Source of the DNA: Thiospirillum jenense
Lineage (GTDB): Bacteria; Pseudomonadota; Gammaproteobacteria; Chromatiales; Chromatiaceae
Direction: 5' to 3'
Length of the DNA stretch: 64,000 nt
Assembly (NCBI RefSeq): GCF_014145225.1
Contig: NZ_JABVCQ010000011.1
Span: 1-64,000, forward strand
Part shown: piece by piece, positions 48,084 to 56,816 of the stretch
How positions within the stretch are numbered: the first letter of the stretch is position 1
Layout: the number at the start of each line of letters is the position of its first letter
Program-made: the position numbers and the translations under genes
The notes under the pieces: model-generated
The model's database searches: none
What the model was told of the DNA's origin: nothing
What the model saw: only the letters and a program-made list of their open reading frames with translations

Positions 48084-49853
48084 ATGCAGAATATAGGTCA
48101 ATATGAAACCGTGTTGGTGTTAGATGGCGATATGGTGCCGTCATTGACAATTGCACGTTCATTAACACAATTAAAAGTTGACGTGGTGATTGCCAGTCAT
48201 CTACCTAAACCACTTGCTAATTATTCACGCACTGTTAAGCAATGTTTGTTATATCCTGATCCATTATCACGGACGGATGATTTTATTGCATGGTGTCGCA
48301 CTCAAATCGCGTTGAATGTTTATCGTTTAATTATTCCAGTGACCGAGCGCACCTTAGTTCCTTTAATGACGCTGTCGAACGCTGCAGACCGTGAACGTAT
48401 TGCAATGGCGCCACCAACAGCACTTGCAGTTGCATTGTTTAAATCGCGCACATTAGAACTTGCAGAACGGTTGCAAATTCCTATTCCAAAAAGTCAGTTA
48501 ATCACAACAGAACATGCCGTAATCACCGCGGCCAATTTGGGATTAAAATTACCCGTTGTTATTAAGCCAGGCTGTTCTATTGGTGAACACGCATTCACTA
48601 AAAAACAATTACAAGTCAGCTATGCGTTTGATGTAGAAACTGTTAATGTAAAGCTGCAACAATATCTACCGTATGGCCCTGTGTTGCTTCAGGAATACAT
48701 GATTGGCCAAGGAATTGGAATTGAGTTAATTGCAAATCACGGAGAAATACGCTATGCCTTTCAACATTTGCGGCTGCATGAAGTGCCATTAACAGGTGGT
48801 GGTAGTAGTTTAAGAATGAGTGTTGCAATAGAGCCATGTTTATTAGCAACAGCGCAGAAGTTAATGAAAGCATTGCATTGGCATGGCGTTGCAATGGTTG
48901 AATTCAAATGGGATCCCCAAACCCAAACATTTGCACTGATGGAAATCAATGGGCGGTTTTGGGGATCATTGCCATTAGCCGTCGCGGCGGGCGCTGATTT
49001 TCCTGCAATGCTATATGAGCTATTAACAACTGGGATTATTACCACTACCCGTCCAGCAAAAATTGGCGTCATGTGTCGCAAATTAGATCGTGATTTATAT
49101 TGGTATGAACAGGTATTGCGTCACGATGCGCCGTCAGAATTAGTGCATTTCCCTTCGCGCTGGCAATTATTGCGTGACAGCTTGCTGGTATTTAGTCCAC
49201 GTCATTATTTTGATGTGCAAAGTTGGCGTGATCCATTGCCAGGAATCATTGACATCGGGCGCATTATTTCGGATTATTATTATCGTGCTTTACAATTGTG
49301 GCATCATCGCTATTGGTTATTTCAACAACGCCGCGCATGGCGCAGTGGTCAAATAAAGGCATTGCTACAGAATGCTAAACAAGTATTATTTGTTTGTTAT
49401 GGCAATATCAATCGCAGTGCGTTTGCTGAACGCTATGTTGCCACCGTTGCACCAAAGACGCATTTAATAATACGGTCAGCGGGGTTTCATCATGAAACTG
49501 GACGGGCTGCTGATCCAATGATGATTAACGTGGCGCGACAGGTTGGGGTGGATATGACGAGCTGGTCATCGGTGTGTATTAATTCAGATTTGGTGACAGC
49601 AAGTGATGTGATTTTTGTCATGGAATATTGCCATTATAAGCAGTTAATTGCGGCGCTTCCCAGAGCAAAATATAAAACGTTTTTATTGGGGATGGCGGGT
49701 ATTAAAGACAGCCTACAGGGCGCTGTTGAAATTGCTGATCCATTTGGGCAGCAGCGATGTCAGTATGAGAATTGTGTTCAGTCACTGGTATTGAATGTTA
49801 ACTACGTTTTAGATTCAATAAAAACTACTCAACTACATAGAGATAAACAATGA
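48084..49853 (+). CDS. ATP-grasp ligase fused to LMW protein phosphatase
   Basis: A 589-residue fusion. The N-terminal 340 residues are an ATP-grasp ligase of the carbamoyl-phosphate-synthase-like group: KPGCSIGEH phosphate loop, QEYMIGQG and MEINGRFWGS metal/ATP-binding block. Residues about 430-575 are a low-molecular-weight tyrosine phosphatase with VLFVCYGNINRS (C-x5-R loop) and the catalytic Asp region EIADPFGQ. LMW phosphatases in such clusters act on the autokinase (Wzc-like) controlling polysaccharide export; the ATP-grasp half would ligate an amino acid or acyl group. The substrate of each is unknown. Ends with ATGA overlap on the next gene. Confidence 0.85.
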   Translation: MQNIGQYETVLVLDGDMVPSLTIARSLTQLKVDVVIASHLPKPLANYSRTVKQCLLYPDPLSRTDDFIAWCRTQIALNVYRLIIPVTERTLVPLMTLSNAADRERIAMAPPTALAVALFKSRTLELAERLQIPIPKSQLITTEHAVITAANLGLKLPVVIKPGCSIGEHAFTKKQLQVSYAFDVETVNVKLQQYLPYGPVLLQEYMIGQGIGIELIANHGEIRYAFQHLRLHEVPLTGGGSSLRMSVAIEPCLLATAQKLMKALHWHGVAMVEFKWDPQTQTFALMEINGRFWGSLPLAVAAGADFPAMLYELLTTGIITTTRPAKIGVMCRKLDRDLYWYEQVLRHDAPSELVHFPSRWQLLRDSLLVFSPRHYFDVQSWRDPLPGIIDIGRIISDYYYRALQLWHHRYWLFQQRRAWRSGQIKALLQNAKQVLFVCYGNINRSAFAERYVATVAPKTHLIIRSAGFHHETGRAADPMMINVARQVGVDMTSWSSVCINSDLVTASDVIFVMEYCHYKQLIAALPRAKYKTFLLGMAGIKDSLQGAVEIADPFGQQRCQYENCVQSLVLNVNYVLDSIKTTQLHRDKQ

Positions 49854-50617
49854 TTGTTATTGGATTAGGTTCAGGACGCTCTGGTACTGCATCATTGGCA
49901 AAATTAATCAATGCGCAACATGATGCGCTATGTTTTCACGAAATGAATCCGAGTTGCGTACGTTTTCATGGTACACGCCGACCAATTATCAATACAATTG
50001 AAGAATACCAGCGTATTTTAGATGGTGGTAATTCATCTGAATTAACGGTGGATTTATCACGCCCTGTCGCAGCGGTAGCTTATGATAAATTATGTACTAT
50101 GAAATCAGTTAAATTGATTGGAGATATTGCTTTTTATTATTTAAGCTATGTCGAAGATATTCTTACAGTTAACCCAAATGTGAGATTTATATGTCTCAAA
50201 AGAAATAAAGAGGCGACAGTGAGAAGCTGGCTAAAAAAATCAGAAATTCAGAGATGGCGCTCTAAAAAAATTGCTGATAAATTATCTGCTTTAATTACAC
50301 GACAACCTTATTATGAATCGCGTAATTTTTGGCAAGAACATGACGGGACAGAATGGGAAAAGGATTTGGTATGGGATAAATGCTTTCCAAAATTCGACGC
50401 AAATAATAAACGTGAAGCGATTGAACAATATTGGGATTTTTATTACTCAGAGAGTGAGAAGATTGCGCAAAAATATCCTGAGGTATTTCGGTTGATACAG
50501 ACTGAATCACTGAATGAGAGACAGCAGCAAGTAGCATTGTTGGATTTTATTGGTGTTGCGCAAAAAGAAATGGTATTTACAGACGCACACATTCACAAAC
50601 TGGCTACAAGGGATTAA
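49850..50617 (+). CDS. Sulfotransferase-family protein
   Basis: A 255-residue protein beginning IVIGLGSGRSGTASLAKLI, the 5'-phosphosulfate-binding loop of PAPS-dependent sulfotransferases, with an Arg-Asn-Lys-x-Ala stretch (KRNKEATVRSW) near 120 in the place of the 3'-phosphate-binding region. It could sulfate the glycan made by this cluster. It overlaps the fusion gene by 4 bp and is followed by the glycosyltransferase after 2 bp. The family assignment is moderately secure, substrate inferred. Confidence 0.75.
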   Translation: MIVIGLGSGRSGTASLAKLINAQHDALCFHEMNPSCVRFHGTRRPIINTIEEYQRILDGGNSSELTVDLSRPVAAVAYDKLCTMKSVKLIGDIAFYYLSYVEDILTVNPNVRFICLKRNKEATVRSWLKKSEIQRWRSKKIADKLSALITRQPYYESRNFWQEHDGTEWEKDLVWDKCFPKFDANNKREAIEQYWDFYYSESEKIAQKYPEVFRLIQTESLNERQQQVALLDFIGVAQKEMVFTDAHIHKLATRD

Positions 50618-50619
50618 AT

Positions 50620-51624
50620 ATGGCTGGATTATTCAGCGTTATTTTAGCAACACGCAATCGTCCTGAGTTGTTTGGTGATGCTCTAAATTCTGTATTAAAT
50701 CAAACCTATCAAGGGTTTGAAATCATCGTTGTTGATGATGGTTCTGACGCCCAGTATTCAGAAAACTACAATAATCTTTTTAATTCAATTGCTGGTGAAC
50801 GTCCTGACATAGAAACAAAGCTTTTACGCCTCGCCCAACGCGATAAAGGGCATGGGCAAAGTTATAGTTTAAATGAAGGTAGCAAGTTTGCATCAAATGA
50901 ATTCCTTTGTTTTCTGGATGATGACGATTTTTGGATAGAACCATGCTACCTTGAACAAGTTGCAAATAACTTGTGTGATATGCCTAGCATTGATTTGTAT
51001 ATGAGTAACCAACAAGCGTTATTATTAGGTAAACCATTAACACAACCAGTTTGGCTTGAGAATTTGCCTAACACCTTTAACCGCTTTCCGCCTAAATCTA
51101 TTTCGGCAAATATTTGGCTGGTGTCTGTTGACAATTTGATGAATATTGATGGCTTTTGTCACTTGAATTGCTTGGTTATCCGCAAAAAACTCTTTTTTGC
51201 GATTGGTGGAATGGATGAAAACATACGTTGGGAGTGTGACCGAGACTTGTATTTAAGAGCGATAAATCAAGCAAACCAAATTATCTTTAACCCAAATGTC
51301 GTTTCGCATCATCGGGTGCCAGATAAATCAAAACAATCAAATATGACAACGGCCTTATCAGAAGTTGACAGGCGCTTGTATCAACTCCGCGTGTTTGAAA
51401 AAGCGGTCATTTATGCCAAACATCCTCTCATTAGAAACATGGCTAAATGCCAATTAGTTTACACCCTTAAACACATTGCCGAACAGTTATTCAAATCTGG
51501 CAACTATACTGCGGGTAGTCACTTTGGTTGGCAGGCATTGGGTGCGCGTTTTTCATTCAAGTGGCTTGCGTATTTGGTTGTGCAATTCTTAAAAAATAAG
51601 TTGTCATTTAAAATGATCGGGTAG
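50620..51624 (+). CDS. Glycosyltransferase family 2 protein
   Basis: A 334-residue GT-A glycosyltransferase. It begins SVILATRNRPELFGDALNSVLNQTYQGFEIIVVDDGS, the standard nucleotide-binding start, and has the DDDDF metal-binding motif near 105 and a later EWDRD-like ECDRDLY near 205. It would build the repeat unit of the cluster's polysaccharide. Last gene of the four-gene operon. The stop codon lies in a long inverted repeat. Confidence 0.85.
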   Translation: MAGLFSVILATRNRPELFGDALNSVLNQTYQGFEIIVVDDGSDAQYSENYNNLFNSIAGERPDIETKLLRLAQRDKGHGQSYSLNEGSKFASNEFLCFLDDDDFWIEPCYLEQVANNLCDMPSIDLYMSNQQALLLGKPLTQPVWLENLPNTFNRFPPKSISANIWLVSVDNLMNIDGFCHLNCLVIRKKLFFAIGGMDENIRWECDRDLYLRAINQANQIIFNPNVVSHHRVPDKSKQSNMTTALSEVDRRLYQLRVFEKAVIYAKHPLIRNMAKCQLVYTLKHIAEQLFKSGNYTAGSHFGWQALGARFSFKWLAYLVVQFLKNKLSFKMIG

Positions 51625-51671
51625 TGTTGTAGGTATTTATTTGCCAATTATACCCATAAAAACACTACCCG
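51618..51671. terminator. 11-bp inverted repeat between convergent genes
   Basis: CGGGTAGTGTT (51618-51628) is the exact reverse complement of AACACTACCCG (51661-51671); an inner GGTAT/ATACC pair is nested inside. It sits between the end of the glycosyltransferase gene and cydX, where a bidirectional terminator is expected, though no long T run follows. Confidence 0.5.
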
Positions 51672-51680
51672 CCGATTCTA

Positions 51681-51803
51681 TTAACCCGCCGTATCCTGAT
51701 CCCCCGCTGGTTCGTGGCACTGCTCTGATTCATACCACATCACGTTAATAATGCCGAATGCAACGGCTAATAACACGCCAAGAATCCACGAAAAATACCA
51801 CAT
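51681..51803 (-). CDS. cydX: Cytochrome bd accessory subunit CydX
   Basis: A 40-residue single-helix membrane protein too short for standard length cut-offs. The sequence MWYFSWILGVLLAVAFGIIN is typical of CydX/CbdX, which binds CydA and stabilises the hemes. ATG 51803 has GGAGG 6 bases upstream. It follows cydB, in the usual cydABX order. Confidence 0.93.
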   Translation of the reverse strand: MWYFSWILGVLLAVAFGIINVMWYESEQCHEPAGDQDTAG

Positions 51804-51888
51804 CATCAACCTCCGCTAATGTGCAATGACTAAGACCGCAATTTGCATTGTGTCTTAGTCATGCAGGCGTTATTTACTCATTGATCGG

Positions 51889-53031
51889 TTAATACGCTAA
51901 CGTGTCCTGCGCTTGAATCTCTTCAATCGTCACGCGCCGCCACATCTTGTAATACGTCCAAGTGGTGTAGACCAGAATGATCGGAATAAAGATCACCGCT
52001 GCCCAAAACATCACCGTTAATGTCAAATGACTCGACGTGGCATCCCACGCAATTAAACTGTTATTGGGATTGGTGCTAGACGGCATAATAAACGGGAACA
52101 TCGCCGCACCGACGGTCATAATAATCCCGGTAATGCCTAGCCCGCTCAAAATTAACCCCAAGCCGGGGCGATCTTGAATAGACATGGATACCGCGAACCC
52201 TAATCCCGCAAATCCCAGCACTGGAAATAACAGCGTTAATGGATAATCGCGGTAATTGACTAACCAGCCGCTCGAATCAATCACGACCTGTTTAGTTAAT
52301 GGATTCGGCACGGCATCTAATGCGGGCATTGATACCACTTTGAAACCATCAATCCCAAAGGTCAGCCAAATACCGGCTAATGCAAAGGTGGCAATGGTCG
52401 TTAATCCCAATGGTTTCACCCAGGCTTTGGCGCGAGTGGCAATTGGATCAGCCGTGCGCAATTGCAACCATAATGCGCCGTGCAGCATTAACATGGCGAC
52501 GCTCACCACGCCCGTTAATAATGCAAATGGATTGAGTAAGCCCCAAAAACTGCCGGTGTAATAGGGGCGCAGGAACTCGTCTAAATGGAATGGGACGCCC
52601 TGTAATAAATTGCCGAACGCAATGCCGAAGACTAATGCCGGTACTACGCCGCCAATGAATAAGCCCCAATCCCACGCGCTGCGCCAAATAGGATTGGCAA
52701 TTTTACTGCGGTAATCAAAGCCAACTGGTCTAAAGAATAGCGCAAATAATGCCAAGAGCATGGCGAAATAAAACCCGCTAAATGCTGTAGCATACACTAA
52801 TGGCCACGCGGCAAAGATTGCGCCGCCGGCGGTAATTAACCACACTTGATTGCCATCCCAATGCGGCCCGACGGTGTTAATAATGACGCGCCGTTCTAGG
52901 TCATTCTTACCCAAGAAGGGTAATAACCCGCCAACGCCCATGTCTAATCCATCGGTGACAGCAAAGCCGATGAATAAGACACCGACCAATACCCACCAAA
53001 TGAATTTGAGTACTTCATAATCCAATGGCAT
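51889..53031 (-). CDS. cydB: Cytochrome bd ubiquinol oxidase subunit II
   Basis: A 380-residue membrane subunit of the high-affinity oxidase that reduces O2 at low oxygen. Eight to nine helices, GPHWDGNQVWLI and FRPVGFDYR-like blocks, and the LTVMFWAAVIFIPIILVYTTWTYYKMW C-terminal helix. The ATG lies 3 bp from the end of cydA. Confidence 0.96.
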   Translation of the reverse strand: MPLDYEVLKFIWWVLVGVLFIGFAVTDGLDMGVGGLLPFLGKNDLERRVIINTVGPHWDGNQVWLITAGGAIFAAWPLVYATAFSGFYFAMLLALFALFFRPVGFDYRSKIANPIWRSAWDWGLFIGGVVPALVFGIAFGNLLQGVPFHLDEFLRPYYTGSFWGLLNPFALLTGVVSVAMLMLHGALWLQLRTADPIATRAKAWVKPLGLTTIATFALAGIWLTFGIDGFKVVSMPALDAVPNPLTKQVVIDSSGWLVNYRDYPLTLLFPVLGFAGLGFAVSMSIQDRPGLGLILSGLGITGIIMTVGAAMFPFIMPSSTNPNNSLIAWDATSSHLTLTVMFWAAVIFIPIILVYTTWTYYKMWRRVTIEEIQAQDTLAY

Positions 53032-53033
53032 GA

Positions 53034-54647
53034 TTATTCTCCCTGCGCCTTTTGAGTCGCGGCCGTTGCTGCAATTGCGCCACCACCTAGATGATTGGTT
53101 TGCCGTTCGTGGAAATACCGTCCGGTGTGCAATGAACTGGGGCCGAGGCGGCTGAATTTGAACATTAAAAACATTTCAATCAAGAAGAGAATCGTATAGA
53201 AGGTAATAAACCCGGTTAAACTCAACATGATTTCCTGCGCGGTTAAACTCGACGCGGCAATGTAAGTGGGCAAGACTTCACCAATTGCCCAGGGTTGACG
53301 ACCGAATTCAGCAACAAACCAACCGGTTTCCACACCGATCCAGGGGACGGGAATGCTGAATAAAAACATCCATAATAACCAGCGTTGTTCTTGCAAAGTG
53401 CGCTTGGCATTGTAATAAAACCCTAACGCAATTAATAGCAACATCCAGAAGCCGCACATGACCATCACGCGGAAACTCCAGAATAACGGCGCCACTTGGG
53501 GAATTGAATCTTTGGCGGCCAATTTAATCTGTTCTTCATTCGCTTGTGCGGGATTGTCAACATAGCGTTTTAATAATAACCCGTAGCCAAGATCGGCTTT
53601 GTGTTGCGTGAACACGGCGCGAATATCCGGCGTATCTTCACCATTGCGCAGTTTGTGTAACGCATCATAGGCGATCATGCCGGAGCGAATACGGATTTCG
53701 TGCTTTGCTATTAAATCTTTCAAGCCAACCACCTCCTCATCTAATGAACGAGTGGCAATTAAGCCTAATAACCAGGGGACTTTAATGGCATTGTGCGTGG
53801 CTTCATCTTCATTGCTGGGAATACCGAAAATCGTGAAGGCAGCGGGGGCCGGTTCAGTGTGCCATTCTGATTCAATCGCCGCTAATTTGACGCGCTGGAT
53901 TTCGCCAATTTCATAGCCAGATTCGTCACCTAATAAAATGACCGATAGAATAGACGCGAGCGCGAAACCGACGGCGACGGAGAACGAACGTTTGGCAAAG
54001 GCGACATCACGCCCTTTTAATAGATACCACGATGAAATACCCATGACGAACATGGCGGCGGTGACGTAACCGGCGGCGACGGTGTGAACGAATTTGACTT
54101 GCGCGACGGGATTAAACAGCAATTCAGTAAAGCTGGTCATTTCCATGCGCATCGTTTCAAAGCTGAATTCAGAACCGACGGGGTTTTGCATCCAGCCATT
54201 GGCAATTAAAATCCACAACGCGGATAAATTAGAGCCAAATGCGGTTAAAAAGGTGACGGTTAAATGTTGGCGTTTGCTTAATCGTTCCCAGCCGAGGAAG
54301 AACAATCCAATGAAGGTAGATTCTAAAAAGAATGCCATTAACCCTTCAATAGCCAGCGGGGCGCCGAAGACGTCACCAACGTAATGCGAGTAATACGCCC
54401 AGTTGGTGCCGAATTGAAACTCCATTGTCAAGCCGGTGGTGACGCCGAGGGCGAAGTTAATCCCAAATAACTTGCCCCAAAACTTGGTCATGTCTTTATA
54501 GATTTCACGGCCGGTCATCACATAAACGCTCTCCATGATGACCAGAATCCAGGATAAACCGAGCGTCAGCGGGACAAATAAAAAGTGATACATCGCGGTG
54601 GAGGCGAATTGCCAGCGCGATAGCTCGATCATACTACTGTCAAGCAT
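53034..54647 (-). CDS. cydA: Cytochrome bd ubiquinol oxidase subunit I
   Basis: A 537-residue heme-binding subunit. Heme ligand region [22 protein letters not shown] (His19 area), the ENDESG-like [20 protein letters not shown] block and a long Q-loop of about 60 residues as in the E. coli-type enzyme, plus WxxGxFxFETMR-like [15 protein letters not shown]. First gene of cydABX. In a phototroph bd oxidase protects oxygen-sensitive processes and supports microaerobic respiration. Confidence 0.97.
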   Translation of the reverse strand: MLDSSMIELSRWQFASTAMYHFLFVPLTLGLSWILVIMESVYVMTGREIYKDMTKFWGKLFGINFALGVTTGLTMEFQFGTNWAYYSHYVGDVFGAPLAIEGLMAFFLESTFIGLFFLGWERLSKRQHLTVTFLTAFGSNLSALWILIANGWMQNPVGSEFSFETMRMEMTSFTELLFNPVAQVKFVHTVAAGYVTAAMFVMGISSWYLLKGRDVAFAKRSFSVAVGFALASILSVILLGDESGYEIGEIQRVKLAAIESEWHTEPAPAAFTIFGIPSNEDEATHNAIKVPWLLGLIATRSLDEEVVGLKDLIAKHEIRIRSGMIAYDALHKLRNGEDTPDIRAVFTQHKADLGYGLLLKRYVDNPAQANEEQIKLAAKDSIPQVAPLFWSFRVMVMCGFWMLLLIALGFYYNAKRTLQEQRWLLWMFLFSIPVPWIGVETGWFVAEFGRQPWAIGEVLPTYIAASSLTAQEIMLSLTGFITFYTILFLIEMFLMFKFSRLGPSSLHTGRYFHERQTNHLGGGAIAATAATQKAQGE

Positions 54648-54827
54648 TGTTTAATTCCCCAGTGAATTGATGGGAGATGGGCGGATGTCAACCAGTGACG
54701 CGGTGATAATGCACACATCCGGGTGCGCGGGCAACTGGCAATTTGTGACGGGTTGGGAATGACGCGGGCGGGCGGGGCGGCATTTCCTAAACAGTTTTTT
54801 CAAACAAGCAGATTAGAAGTTAAATCA

Positions 54828-55040
54828 ATGCGTTACGCCATCGTTATCGAAAAAGCGGCCGGCAATTTTTCCGCCTACGTTCCCGATTTGCCCGGCTGTA
54901 TTGCGACTGGGCAGTCGGTTGAAAAAGTGACACGCGAAATCACCGAGGCGATTCTGTTCCACTTGGAAGGGTTGCGCGAGGATGGAATTGCGCCGCCTGC
55001 GACACAATGTCATGTTAAATATGTGGACGTGGCGGTGTAA
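54828..55040 (+). CDS. HicB-family antitoxin, solitary
   Basis: A 70-residue protein with MRYAIVIEKAAGNFSAYVPDLPGCIATG, the partial RNase H-like fold of HicB antitoxins; it lacks the C-terminal DNA-binding domain. I chose ATG 54828; an upstream in-frame extension is not conserved in style. No hicA is adjacent on either side, so it is either an orphan antitoxin or a decayed pair. Such short HicB proteins without toxin are common. Confidence 0.7.
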   Translation: MRYAIVIEKAAGNFSAYVPDLPGCIATGQSVEKVTREITEAILFHLEGLREDGIAPPATQCHVKYVDVAV

Positions 55041-55085
55041 TTGGCTGATGCGTTTAATCTGTTTTATGCCAGTTTTAATTGGCTA

Positions 55086-56678
55086 TCAATCATCACCCGC
55101 CAATAAAATACCCTGCTCACTGGTCTTTGCTGCCGCCGCTTTTTTAATCACTGCGTGATGCAGCGGTAAATCACTGCGGCGGCCGTCTTCAAGCATTTCA
55201 CGAATGGTCACGATTTGAATACACGGGTAATTGCGGTGTAAAAACTCATGCTGATAAAACCCCGCCGCTATTGCCTCATCCCGCATGGGTTTGGTCGGTT
55301 CTTCTAATGTAATCAATACCGCCATGACTGCCTGTTCTCGCGCCATATCACCGCGTAACGTGGCAATGTCATTGCGCTGTACTTTGCCAGATTTGACTTG
55401 AATAATGACCGGCGCTGTGGCGGTTTTTTCTTTACCAGTGGCAATGTACGCAACGCCGTCAATGCCTTTGTCGGCACCTTTTTTATCATTGATGACGGCG
55501 CGATTATTGCTGTAAGTTAATACCGCCCATTTCTCAAACTCTTTGCGTAATCGGTCATCTTTTTTATTAGCCAAAGCGCGGGCGAATGCCATGTCACGCG
55601 GGATGCCGCTTAAACTGATATTAGTTAATACGTCGCTGCCAAAACTGTCTTCTAATCGTTGGAGAATTAACGCAATACTTTGGTAAGTGATGTCTATTCC
55701 AATCCATGACCGATTTAATCGCTGGGACACAGCAACGGTGGTACCGCAGCCGCAATACGCATCTAATACCAGGTCGCCTGCATTGCTGCTGGCTTGAATA
55801 ATGCGTTCTAATAAGGTTTCGGGTTTTTGGGTGGGGTAGCCGAGGCGTTCACCACCAAACGTGCCAATTTGGCCAATATCGTTCCAAAGATTGCTGACGG
55901 GCGCCCCTTTTTCTTCATTAAAATAATGCTTGTAGACTGGATATTTTGACGTAAGTATTATTTTTGCTTCGCCTGATTCCAACAGCCTATTTAATCTTTC
56001 AGCGGACACTGTTTTCAATGGATTCCATTTAAATCTTCGACCTTGTTCATCTATTTTATCGTAGCGTTTTAGGGCGCCTTGACTATAGGGCCGATTGATT
56101 TTATTGAACAAATATTCTGATGTTTTACTGTACAAAAAAAGGCTATCAGTATTGGTTGGAAATTTCCGCGCTATAGATTTACTGCTGCCTGAATTAAAAG
56201 TCCGTTCCCAAACAATTTCATTCAAATAATCTCCGCCCCTTGGACAAAAAATACTATCCAACATCAATTTCAAATAATGACTACAGGTTGGGTCACAATG
56301 CAAATAAAAACTGCCGGTTGGTTTTAATACCCGCCAAATCTCATTCACCCGCTGCGTCATACTCACCAAATACGCCAGCAAACTGCCCGTCCCCAATACC
56401 GCCCGCAAGCCTTTTAATAATTCAATTGTCTGCCGCGTGTAATCACTTTGGCGAGTTTGCGTAATATCTAACCAACCCAACTCGGCTAATTCATTCCACG
56501 TCCAAGTATCAATAAATGCCTGCGCTTGTGCCGCGTCTTCTTTGCCGACGTTATTATAAATCTGGAAATAATTGCGTTTAGAATTAAATGGCGGATCAAT
56601 GTAGCACAAGTCCACGCTCTCATCTTTAATCTTATTGCGCAATACGTCTAAATTGTCGCCGTAGAATAGTTGGTTCAT
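55086..56678 (-). CDS. Beta-class DNA methyltransferase fused to Mrr-like nuclease domain
   Basis: A 530-residue protein. The DPPF catalytic block (IDPPFNSKRNYF, about 30) precedes the AdoMet-binding LDAYCGCGTT (about 310), the beta-class order of N6-adenine or N4-cytosine methylases. After about residue 360 a second domain has GADKGIDGVAYIA and VIIQVKSGKV, the D...QxK core of Mrr-type restriction endonucleases. One chain could therefore methylate and cut. ATG 56678 has GGAG at 5 bases; GTG 56684 and ATG 56681 are alternatives. It is convergent with the solitary HicB gene and lies downstream of bchB. Confidence 0.85.
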   Translation of the reverse strand: MNQLFYGDNLDVLRNKIKDESVDLCYIDPPFNSKRNYFQIYNNVGKEDAAQAQAFIDTWTWNELAELGWLDITQTRQSDYTRQTIELLKGLRAVLGTGSLLAYLVSMTQRVNEIWRVLKPTGSFYLHCDPTCSHYLKLMLDSIFCPRGGDYLNEIVWERTFNSGSSKSIARKFPTNTDSLFLYSKTSEYLFNKINRPYSQGALKRYDKIDEQGRRFKWNPLKTVSAERLNRLLESGEAKIILTSKYPVYKHYFNEEKGAPVSNLWNDIGQIGTFGGERLGYPTQKPETLLERIIQASSNAGDLVLDAYCGCGTTVAVSQRLNRSWIGIDITYQSIALILQRLEDSFGSDVLTNISLSGIPRDMAFARALANKKDDRLRKEFEKWAVLTYSNNRAVINDKKGADKGIDGVAYIATGKEKTATAPVIIQVKSGKVQRNDIATLRGDMAREQAVMAVLITLEEPTKPMRDEAIAAGFYQHEFLHRNYPCIQIVTIREMLEDGRRSDLPLHHAVIKKAAAAKTSEQGILLAGDD

Positions 56679-56690
56679 CATCACTCCAAG

Positions 56691-56737
56691 TCATTCCCAC
56701 AACTGCGCGAATTAAACCCCGCCGTCGCGGGAATAAC
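56691..56737. repeat. Degenerate REP-like hairpin
   Basis: ATTCCC (56693-56698) faces GGGAAT (56729-56734), and inside it GCGCGA faces TCGCG. The ends resemble the TCATTCCCGCG repeats frequent in proteobacteria. It lies between bchB and the methylase-nuclease gene and might terminate bchB transcripts. Confidence 0.35.
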
Positions 56738-56816
56738 AATCAAGGCAACTGTGCTGGTCGGTTCATTAAAACTGAATCGCGCCAGCACAGTTCAATTTAC
56801 TCATCGCCGTTTTCAT

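Noticed and set aside
54648-54827. FNR site upstream of cydA
   Set aside because: No TTGAT-N4-ATCAA palindrome of acceptable quality was found.
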